A stretch of 64,000 nucleotides of DNA from positions 16,170-80,169 of the forward strand of contig USAJ01000006.1 of NCBI GenBank assembly GCA_900552685.1. Direction: 5' to 3'. This DNA is from an uncultured Collinsella sp. GTDB taxonomy: Bacteria; Actinomycetota; Coriobacteriia; Coriobacteriales; Coriobacteriaceae. Of this stretch, positions 57,979 to 64,000 are shown one piece after another (the stretch's first letter is position 1; every line of letters begins with the position of its first letter). The notes under the pieces were generated by a model, which was not told where the DNA came from, did no database searches, and saw only the letters and a program-made list of their open reading frames with translations. The position numbers were made by a program, and so were the translations under genes.

Positions 57979-59370
57979 ATGTTTATCGGAAGAACAGCGG
58001 AAATGTCCGAGCTCAATCGACTGTATGGCACGGGCTCCTTTGAAATGCCTGTGATTTACGGCCGCCGTCGTGTGGGTAAAACGCGCCTTATCACAGAGTT
58101 CATCCAAGGCAAGAAGGCTATTTACTTTCAAGCTCGTCGTACCAATGCGGAGGCAAACCTGCACGGCTTTAGCCAGGCGATACTTGCAGGCTCGGTTGGT
58201 GCTGCAGGCGTGTCGTTTCGTAGTTTTGACGAAGCGTTCGATGCATTGGCCACCATGGCTCGCACGGAACGTTTGGTTGTCGTGATTGACGAGTATCCCT
58301 ATCTCGCCCAATCGAATCCCGAAATCAGCTCGTTGCTGCAAGACAAGATCGATCACCTGTACAAAGAGACCAAGCTCATGCTTATCCTGTGCGGGTCGTC
58401 GCTTTCGTTTATGGAGGAACAGGTGTTGGGCTACGAGAGCCCACTATACGGTAGGCGTACGGCCCAGTTTAAGATCACGCCGCTCGATTTTACGGCGACC
58501 CTCGGCCTGTGGCAGAGCATGAGTCGCAAAGATGCTGCAGTTTGCTACGGCATGACGGGCGGCATTCCTGCATATATCGAAAAAGTCGATCCTACCGTAT
58601 CGCTCAAGGACAACATCAAACGTCTTTTTCTTACTCCTACGGGCTATCTCTTTGAGGAACCGAGTAACCTGCTATTGCAAGAGTGCCGCAATCCCGAGCA
58701 ATATGATGCGATCATGCAAGCAATTGCTCAGGGGCGCTCGAAGATCTCGGAGATTGCGAGCTCTACGGGAATCCCTGCGAGCAACGTAAAGGGCTATGTG
58801 GATAAGCTGGCGTCGCTTGGGATTGTCGAGCGCGAGCTGCCCCTAAACGAGACGAGCAATAAGCGAGCCGTGTATCTGCTGAGCGATCAGATGTTTAGGT
58901 TCTGGTACAAGTTTGTGCCGCAGAACATCGGGCTGATTCAAAACGATATGGCCGAGATGGCGTATGAGCGCATTGAGCCGCACGTATCGGATTACATGGG
59001 TACGGTCTTTGAGATTATATGCAGACAATACGTGTACGAACTCGCGCGCGCGGGCGAACTTGGTGTGGTGCCGGCAACAGTTGGCCGTTGGTGGGGAACG
59101 GACAATCGGACGCGTACGCAGGAAGAGATCGATTTGATTGTCGACGACGGAGAGGGCGCGGCGCTCTTTGCGGAGTGCAAATGGCGTAACGAACCGGCAG
59201 GCGAGGATGTTCTGGAAAAGCTCGTGTACCGAAGCGAGCTCTTTAGGCGTCAGCATAAAAGCTACGTGATCTTCTCGAAGCGTGGCTTTACGCAAGGATG
59301 TCAGGAAGCTGCGGCGAGCAGGGGAGATACCAAGCTGATTTCGTTTGCCGAGATGTGCGAGCGGAGATAA
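57979..59370 (+). CDS. AAA-type ATPase with winged helix and DUF234-like nuclease domain
   Basis: 463 residues. The archaeal ATPase (ATPase_2) type: Walker A YGRRRVGKT (residues 27-35), Walker B LVVVIDEYPYL (about 97-107). A winged-helix segment follows (KISEIASSTGIPASNVKGYV, about 254-273). The C-terminal part (EEIDLIVDD...FAECKW, about 377-397) has the D-ExK pattern of DUF234 nuclease-like domains. The family is widespread, often in accessory regions; the cellular role is unsettled. AAAGGAAGG precedes the ATG. Confidence 0.85.
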   Translation: MFIGRTAEMSELNRLYGTGSFEMPVIYGRRRVGKTRLITEFIQGKKAIYFQARRTNAEANLHGFSQAILAGSVGAAGVSFRSFDEAFDALATMARTERLVVVIDEYPYLAQSNPEISSLLQDKIDHLYKETKLMLILCGSSLSFMEEQVLGYESPLYGRRTAQFKITPLDFTATLGLWQSMSRKDAAVCYGMTGGIPAYIEKVDPTVSLKDNIKRLFLTPTGYLFEEPSNLLLQECRNPEQYDAIMQAIAQGRSKISEIASSTGIPASNVKGYVDKLASLGIVERELPLNETSNKRAVYLLSDQMFRFWYKFVPQNIGLIQNDMAEMAYERIEPHVSDYMGTVFEIICRQYVYELARAGELGVVPATVGRWWGTDNRTRTQEEIDLIVDDGEGAALFAECKWRNEPAGEDVLEKLVYRSELFRRQHKSYVIFSKRGFTQGCQEAAASRGDTKLISFAEMCERR

Positions 59371-59421
59371 CCAAGCGCGCTCTGATGTGATTGCTCGGAA
59401 TGGGTCGCGCTAAGGATGCCA

Positions 59422-59490
59422 AGCGTAAAACCTACAATGAAAATGGCGTAAAAACTACATTGAGAACGGCGTAAAAACAGCATTGAGAAT
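59422..59490 (+). repeat. three 23-bp tandem repeats
   Basis: GGCGTAAAAACTACATTGAG-type units at 59422-59444 (first base A), 59445-59467 and 59468-59490, then a broken fourth beginning. They lie just upstream of the DUF4143 pseudogene and may be its old control region. Confidence 0.8.
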
Positions 59491-59553
59491 GGCGTAATTT
59501 CGTATATCGCATGATCGTCCGAGCTTGCACACGGCCTTTTGCGAGCTCTTGCC

Positions 59554-59897
59554 ATGAACGAGAGCCAGGCTGTCACGTACAAGACGCTCATAAAGGACGC
59601 CTCGTACGGTGAGACGGGCCCCGACGAGAGGACCATCGCTGCGCACCTGGATCTCTTCAACAGGCTCAAGCTGACCGAGGACCTGTGCGGATGGGAGCCA
59701 TCGAGGTCAAGCTGAGTGATGCGAAAGCAGACGATGGAGCGAGAAATCTCAAGGCGCTGGAGAGGAAAGTGCTCTCCAATCCTGCCGCCCAGAATGCCGC
59801 GCCGGCGTTTTTGGCGGTCGTGGTTGGAAAGGGGAGCATTGCCTACACACGCGACGACGGCGTGGCGGTGATCCCCATGGCGGCACTTGGGGCGTAG
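59554..59897 (+). pseudogene. decayed DUF4143-type AAA ATPase gene
   Basis: Two fragments of one known protein type are joined out of frame: TYKTLIKDASYGETGPDERT (from about 59578, near the middle of the family) up to GWEPS (about 59702), and AIEVKLSDAKADDGARNLKA to PMAALGA (59688-59897), the C-terminus. The N-terminal ATPase part and an internal piece are missing. The family has AAA_14 and DUF4143 domains and a C-terminal nuclease-like part. Confidence 0.7.
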
Positions 59898-59925
59898 TGG
59901 TTTTGCGGGCGTGCCGTGCTTCCTT

Positions 59926-60136
59926 TACCGAAAATCCATTTGGTAAACCAGATGCTCGCGGATAGAATAAAGTTGACGGCAGCCCAAGTTCTGGAGAGCT
60001 GGGAAACGCCGTTGCTTGGTCAAGAGGTCGGTGCCTTAATGGCAGCGACTTGTTATGCTTCGAATGCTGCTTGAGTGCCTCGGAAAGTTCGATAAGCGCC
60101 GTGAAGAGCGAGACCAAAGCAACCAAGAGCTCTACG
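59926..60136. repeat. module X, copy 1 (duplicated non-coding segment)
   Basis: Matches 61018-61236 over its length (TACCGAAAA, GACGGCAGCCCAAGTT, GCCTCGGAAAG, GATAAGCGCCGTGA). On the minus strand it holds a damaged relative of the peptide gene at 61129-61254 (AlVALVSLFTALIELSEALKQ), without a clear start or stop. A shortened third copy begins at 61455. Confidence 0.8.
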
Positions 60137-60141
60137 AGCTC

Positions 60142-60330
60142 TGATGGGCCCGGGATGACCTCTGATTCAAGTCACCGGGCCTCAATCTTTTTCATCCATT
60201 TGAATAGAGCGGGCGACTCTCTTGGGGCCATCTGCATGGCGCGTGCCTGGCGCGCGTGGCACAGCATCCCATTTTTGTGTCCGCACGGGTGGCTACGCTT
60301 ACCGCAACGTAGCCATTCGTGGAAAGGACG
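60142..60330. repeat. module Y, copy 1, with terminator
   Basis: Nearly the same as 61504-61680. Starts with a hairpin (CCCGGG-ATGAC and GTCACCGGG) followed by CTTTTT (60147-60193), then GAATAGAGCGGGCGACTC and further bases. It ends just before the SIMPL-domain gene. Together with module X it fills the 439-base gap from 59898. Confidence 0.8.
60147..60193 (+). terminator. terminator in module Y copy 1
   Basis: GCCCGGGATGAC pairs with GTCACCGGGC around CTCTGATTCAA, then CTTTTT. Confidence 0.7.
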
Positions 60331-60336
60331 GATGTC

Positions 60337-60978
60337 ATGGCAACGGATAAGACCGGTTATGTGAGCGTTGGCGCCGAGATAGAGGACGAGGTTATGCCCG
60401 ACCGCGTGATCTTTAGCATTGGCTTTGGTGGTCGCCGCACCACCAAGGAATCGTGCCTGGAGGATTACAACACCGATCGCGCCCGCGTAGCCGCCGCGCT
60501 GGCGCCCTTTGGTTTGGATAGCGAATTAACATGCTGTCGGTACACTTGTTATGCGCAGATGACGCGCAAGAAGGCGACGACTGTGGGCTACAACTACTAT
60601 GCGTACGGTACGGTTGCCGCGCCTGTCGATTCGACTGACTTTGCTGCTGTGTGGACCGCACTCAATACCTGCGAGTCACATGCCGACATGAGCATTCGAT
60701 TTGAGTTGGCGGATCAGCGCGCGGCGGAAGACGCCCTGATTGCCCGTGCGGTTGAACGTGCTCGCGGCAACGCGCAGGCACTTGCCGTTGCGGCGGGGTC
60801 TATGCTGGGCGGCGTCAAGCATATCTCGTATAACAGTCGGGCGGCGGGCTATGGTCGAACATACTGTGTTGCCGCGTGTGCTCCCGATGGGGCATCCGGA
60901 GGCTCCGAGGAGACGGTGCTGGAGCCAGAGCCTATCGAGGTCGAGTGCTCCGTGGATATGGAATGGTGGCTGGAGTAG
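60337..60978 (+). CDS. SIMPL (DUF541) domain protein
   Basis: 213 residues. GYVSVGAEIEDEVMPDRVIFSIGF at the N-terminus and the central block with SCLEDYNTDRARVAAALAPFG resemble SIMPL-domain proteins, which in other bacteria are extracellular or periplasmic and of unsettled function. Unlike many relatives it has no signal peptide. The DALIARAVERARGNAQALAVAAG segment (about residues 135-157) is also typical. GAAAGGA precedes the ATG at 60337. Confidence 0.75.
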   Translation: MATDKTGYVSVGAEIEDEVMPDRVIFSIGFGGRRTTKESCLEDYNTDRARVAAALAPFGLDSELTCCRYTCYAQMTRKKATTVGYNYYAYGTVAAPVDSTDFAAVWTALNTCESHADMSIRFELADQRAAEDALIARAVERARGNAQALAVAAGSMLGGVKHISYNSRAAGYGRTYCVAACAPDGASGGSEETVLEPEPIEVECSVDMEWWLE

Positions 60979-61017
60979 GAAGCAGGTGCTGAGCGGCTGA
61001 GGGACCGAGGCTTCGCT

Positions 61018-61236
61018 ACCGAAAAAACCATTTGTTAAACTCAATGTCCGTGGGTAGAATAAGGTCGACGGCAGCCCAAGTTGTGGATAGCTGGGCAGCG
61101 CCGTTACTTCGATTAAGGGGTCAATGCCTTAACGGCGTCGACCCCTCTTCTTTTGCTTCGTACGCTGCTTAAGTGCCTCGGAAAGTCCGATAAGCGCCGT
61201 GAGGAGCGAGACCAAAGCGGTCAGGAGCTTCACGAA
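61018..61236. repeat. module X, copy 2
   Basis: Second copy of the 59926-60136 segment. It contains most of the small peptide gene on the minus strand (61129-61254). A hairpin (AGGGGTC and GACCCCT, about 61117-61146) follows the peptide stop. Confidence 0.8.
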
Positions 61237-61254
61237 ATCAATCAGATCGGTCAT
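61129..61254 (-). CDS. 41-residue hydrophobic peptide with basic tail (type I toxin-like)
   Basis: Reads MTDLIDFVKLLTALVSLLTA..., then IGLSEALKQRTKQKKRGRRR. One membrane-length hydrophobic stretch (about residues 8-24) followed by a strongly basic end is the layout of type I toxins and holin-like peptides. GGGAGGTG lies upstream, seven bases from the ATG at 61254 (an ATG two codons earlier is possible). A damaged relative occurs in module X copy 1. No family match can be shown by eye, so the toxin reading is a guess. Confidence 0.45.
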   Translation of the reverse strand: MTDLIDFVKLLTALVSLLTALIGLSEALKQRTKQKKRGRRR

Positions 61255-61503
61255 GGGCATCACCTCCCGTCGCATGGAGGGCGCTGCCCGGCACATGGAA
61301 CTGCCGTCAACAACTGCCATTCTATCAAAGCGCGGTCATAAATACGAATATATGTTCGATAATAACAGCAACGTGATTCCCTCGAATAGCAGCCTTTCGT
61401 AAGGGCGGCAGAAGACGGCGCTGGGCGATTGGGGCTAGACGCGCAGGTCTTCGTCACCGAAAGCCCGTTTGATTAACCAGCCCTCTGTAGGTACACTGCA
61501 TAT

Positions 61504-61680
61504 TGATGGGCCCGGGATGACCGCTGATTCAAGTCACCGGGCCTAAATCTTTTTATCCATTTGAATAGAGCGGGCGACTCTCTTGGGGCCGTCTGCATGG
61601 CGTGTGATTAGCGCATGGTATTGCGCCCAGCTTTCATGTCCGCGCGGCCACCTATCCTTACGGCAATGTAGCCGCTTATG
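61504..61680. repeat. module Y, copy 2, with terminator
   Basis: Second copy of 60142-60330. Its hairpin is at 61508-61554 (CTTTTTA after it). It ends before the exonuclease gene. A partial third copy (CTGCATGGCGCGTGCCTG) lies at about 62459-62476. The 61255-61503 stretch holds a shortened module X start near 61455 and no gene. Confidence 0.8.
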
Positions 61681-61715
61681 TAACAAGCGGCAAGCAACGG
61701 AGAAAGGCCCTAACC

Positions 61716-62448
61716 GTGTCAGCTGAAAAGACGCCGTGTATCTCGGCTATCGATACGACGAACTTTGCGCGCCAGATTGTGCTGGACTTTGAGTTTGCGC
61801 CGGTGCCAAAACAGCGCCAGCGCCGTGGGCTGCGCAATGAGATTATCGAGGTCGGCGCCGTCAAGCTCGATTACCACGGCAACGCTATGGGCGAGTTCTC
61901 GCAGTTTGTGCAGACGGAATTTACCGAAGGCGTTGCGTATCCCGTCCGCGAGCTCACAGGGATATCGGCTGTGGACACCGCGATGGCCGATCCGCTCTAT
62001 GTGGTGATCAAAAGGCTCAGCGATTGGATTGGTCGCTACTCCGCCCAGGTGGTCTGTTGGAGCGGGGCGGACCATCGACAGCTTTTGACCGAGTGCCAGG
62101 CAAAGCATATCGACCTTTCCGCATTTCCTACGGACTGGGCCGACCTGCAGTCGTTTTACACCTCGATCATGGACGTGGGCAGCCACGGGCGCGTCTCGCT
62201 GGGCGACGCGGCGGCGTGGTTTGGCATCGAGTTCGACGAGTCGACGGGCCACGCCCACAGCGCTGGCCGATGCGCGCGTAACCGCCAAGTTGCTCAAGCA
62301 GGCGATGGACGGGGACTACCGCGTGAGTCCGCGCGCCCAGGAAGTCCGCCAACGTTGGGGGATGGGCGAGCGGGCCCAGACACGCCTCTCTAGCAAGTGC
62401 CCCGAGCTGGGCGACCTGCTGCTGAAGCTGAAGGCGGCGGGAAGGTAG
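61716..62448 (+). pseudogene. DEDD-type 3'-5' exonuclease, frameshifted
   Basis: Starts as a DnaQ/KapD-like exonuclease: IVLDFEFAPVPK (Exo I Asp and Glu), EIIEVGAVKLD, WSGADHRQLL (Exo II) and SLGDAAAWFGIEFDE. At about 62255-62262 the frame changes: the first frame runs on as nonsense to 62393, while the next frame gives ALADARVTAKLLKQAM, the expected Exo III region, to 62448. The expected HSALAD reads through if two bases are restored or one removed. Either a recent pseudogene or a sequencing error. Intact length would be about 243 residues. Confidence 0.8.
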
Positions 62449-62489
62449 GGGCGTTAGCTGTCTGCATGGCGCGTGCCTGTCGCGTATCG

Positions 62490-63725
62490 TTACTCTTCCT
62501 GCTGCTTGGCAGGCAAGATGTAGACGTTCTCGGCGTCCACGGCGATCTGCGCGGGGCGGTTGTAGAGGGTGTCGATCTCCTTTACGCTCTGCTTGAACGG
62601 CGTGACGTCGGGCGTCTTTGCCTGATGGAGCTTTTCGAGGAGTTTCTCGGATTGCTTGTCGTTGAACTTTCCGATGCTCTCTCCTGCGCCTTCGAGCGCC
62701 TCGTCGATGAGTGTATGGTCGCCCACGGGGGTCTTTGCGATGGCGTGACCGAGCAATTTGCCCGCGGACGCGATACCGCCCAGCAGTGCCGCATCGACGG
62801 TGTCGACAGCCCCCGCTTCGAGTGCGTTGTAGCAGTCGGTGTAGAGCTCGCGGTACGCGATCGAATCAGCCTCGATCTTCGCAGTGGCGTCCGCGAGCTT
62901 TGCGGGCTCGAAGTTCTGGGCGAGCATGGGTTCGAGGAACAGCGAGAACGCGTGGATGTAGGTGGCGAGCTGGCAGTCTTTGAGGTAGTCGAGCACCTTG
63001 TCGAGGCGTCTGCCCAAGCCGTCTCGCACCTCGATGAACCCTTTCTTTTTCAGATCCGCCTGTGCCTGCGAGCGGAAGAGTTCCATGTCCTGCGCGGACG
63101 ACTGCTTGATGTCGAGCACCTTCATATGGGCGTTTGCCATGTAGGTGGCGTTGCCGTAGTTGAGGCCGTAACCGTTGAGGATGTCTGCGAGCGTCTTGAG
63201 GTTGCCACGCATGTTGGCCTTGTCGCGCTGACGCATGTACTCGAACATTTCGTCGACGGACTCCTGGATGGAGTCGAGCTTTTGGTTTATCTGCGCGATT
63301 GCGGCTGCCATGAATAGCGATGTTGGATCGTAAGGCACCTGCGTGACGCTCGTGGCGATGTCGCCCTCGACTACGTGGAAGCGCGCCTGCCCAAGGCCCT
63401 TGGCGGCGTCGCGGTAGCCCCCTGTGAGACCGCTGCCGTCCTTGAACGTGTTGAGTTTCGACGGATCGAGCGGGTTACCATATTTGTCAGTCGCCTGGAG
63501 CAGCGTGGGCACGCTCACCGTGTTGGTGACGGTGCGAAACATCGAGGGGAGCGAGGCGAACGCCACGCCGAGTTGGGGAATTCGCTCGAGCGGTAGCTTG
63601 ATGGCGCCGGAGACGTCCACCCGCTTCTGAGTGAGCGCGAGGTGGATTTTGGTCGATGCGAGCTGTTTTGCCACGAGCTCCTCTCGGCCGTCGTTCGCCG
63701 GGGGTTTGGTCTCGTTGTCTGCCAT
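62490..63725 (-). CDS. protein of unknown function, 411 residues
   Basis: AAGGAG lies seven bases before the ATG at 63725; an upstream ATG at 63761 is less well placed. Soluble, largely helical, with a central region of charged helices (AQINQKLDSIQESVDEMFEYMRQ, about residues 150-172) that may form coiled coil, and a segment AALLGGIASAGKLLGHAIA (about 318-336) that is glycine- and alanine-rich. I recognise no family or catalytic motif. It is a single gene with no obvious partner. Confidence 0.75.
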   Translation of the reverse strand: MADNETKPPANDGREELVAKQLASTKIHLALTQKRVDVSGAIKLPLERIPQLGVAFASLPSMFRTVTNTVSVPTLLQATDKYGNPLDPSKLNTFKDGSGLTGGYRDAAKGLGQARFHVVEGDIATSVTQVPYDPTSLFMAAAIAQINQKLDSIQESVDEMFEYMRQRDKANMRGNLKTLADILNGYGLNYGNATYMANAHMKVLDIKQSSAQDMELFRSQAQADLKKKGFIEVRDGLGRRLDKVLDYLKDCQLATYIHAFSLFLEPMLAQNFEPAKLADATAKIEADSIAYRELYTDCYNALEAGAVDTVDAALLGGIASAGKLLGHAIAKTPVGDHTLIDEALEGAGESIGKFNDKQSEKLLEKLHQAKTPDVTPFKQSVKEIDTLYNRPAQIAVDAENVYILPAKQQEE

Positions 63726-63837
63726 AGCGCGCTCCTTGCTTACGTTGATAGTCGTGGGCATTATCTCATCGCCTGGTGGCTTGCTAGAGCGGGGTAGAGG
63801 CCGAGCGTCTGGCGAAACTCGTTAACTGATTGCATTT

Positions 63838-63969
63838 CAGCGGATTGGGTTGATTATAAGAGAAGGACGGCTATCCATCTTCCCTTCCCAGTTGAGTTCG
63901 CTTTGAGCTACTGTTCGTGCTTATGCTGCTTGGGCTCAAGCCTTCTCGCTCATATGACCCAATCCGCTG
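63838..63969. repeat. 13-bp inverted repeat enclosing a 106-base segment
   Basis: CAGCGGATTGGGT (63838-63850) and ACCCAATCCGCTG (63957-63969) are exact inverse complements. No gene is evident between them. It may be a small structured RNA or a MITE-like remnant at the right edge; the region 63726-64000 holds no other feature that I can support. Confidence 0.7.
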
Positions 63970-64000
63970 TCAAGAGCCACAATGGCCCCGCCGACCGCTT

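Overview
The window looks like a chromosomal segment of a gut actinobacterium of the class Coriobacteriia, most probably Collinsella or a close relative. That assignment is my inference from gene content and style: GC-rich coding DNA, actinobacterial-type ribosomal proteins, a Streptococcus-like fab gene order, anaerobic radical-SAM sulfatase maturation, and a YgfK/SsnA/selenium-type xanthine dehydrogenase module. No rRNA, tRNA or CRISPR array was seen, and no integrase or transposase gene was recognised.

Layout. (1) 1-7.76 kb: the 3' end of rpoC, which carries an unusual C-terminal domain resembling the RNA polymerase alpha-CTD; an inserted-looking ECF sigma/anti-sigma pair bounded by 54-bp direct repeats; then rpsL-rpsG-fusA-rpsJ, with no tuf. 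(2) 7.8-19.2 kb: birA divergent from a compact fatty-acid operon fabH-acpP-fabK-fabD-fabG-fabF-accB-fabZ-accC-accDA (accD and accA fused), with two copies of a palindromic operator in the divergent promoter, then an orphan PTS EIIC-like gene. (3) 19.3-21.2 kb: a cation diffusion facilitator and a histidine phosphatase. (4) 21.2-32.8 kb: a sulfated-sugar uptake island. It holds an agaS remnant, two DeoR regulators, a mannose-family PTS (EIIA, B, C, D), two cysteine-type sulfatases, a sulfatase-maturing radical SAM enzyme and a TauE/SafE exporter. Both ends carry copies of the 3' end of the phosphatase gene. (5) 32.8-38.9 kb: the rest of the S10 operon (rplC to rplX), split from rpsJ by 25 kb and ending in a terminator where rplE would be expected.

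(6) 39.2-44.7 kb: an oxidoreductase/DeoR pair, an intergenic region with three 57-bp inverted-repeat units, an RluA-type pseudouridine synthase and a U32-family protein. (7) 45-55.9 kb: ridA, a YheO-like regulator and a purine-use module (NCS2 permease, SsnA, YgfK, four-cluster ferredoxin, XdhD-like molybdenum hydroxylase). (8) 55.9-64 kb: an accessory, repeat-rich region. Two regular hairpin arrays with a 62-bp period flank a gene with AbiEi/DUF559-like character. A perfect 22-bp-arm palindrome precedes an AAA/DUF234 ATPase. Further right are a decayed DUF4143 ATPase, duplicated non-coding modules with a small hydrophobic peptide gene, a SIMPL-domain protein, a frameshifted exonuclease and an unrecognised 411-residue protein.

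How the genes fit together. The PTS would import an amino sugar or its derivative, the sulfatases remove sulfate from host glycans or imported sugar, the radical SAM enzyme converts their active-site Cys to formylglycine, and TauE/SafE may export the sulfur oxyanion. The purine module would import a purine, oxidise it and handle the electrons through Fe-S and flavin proteins. The most unusual signals are the RpoC alpha-CTD-like tail, the hairpin arrays, the 9-bp tandem operator-like repeat before the PTS operon, the 57-bp inverted-repeat triplet, and the duplication that brackets the sugar island.
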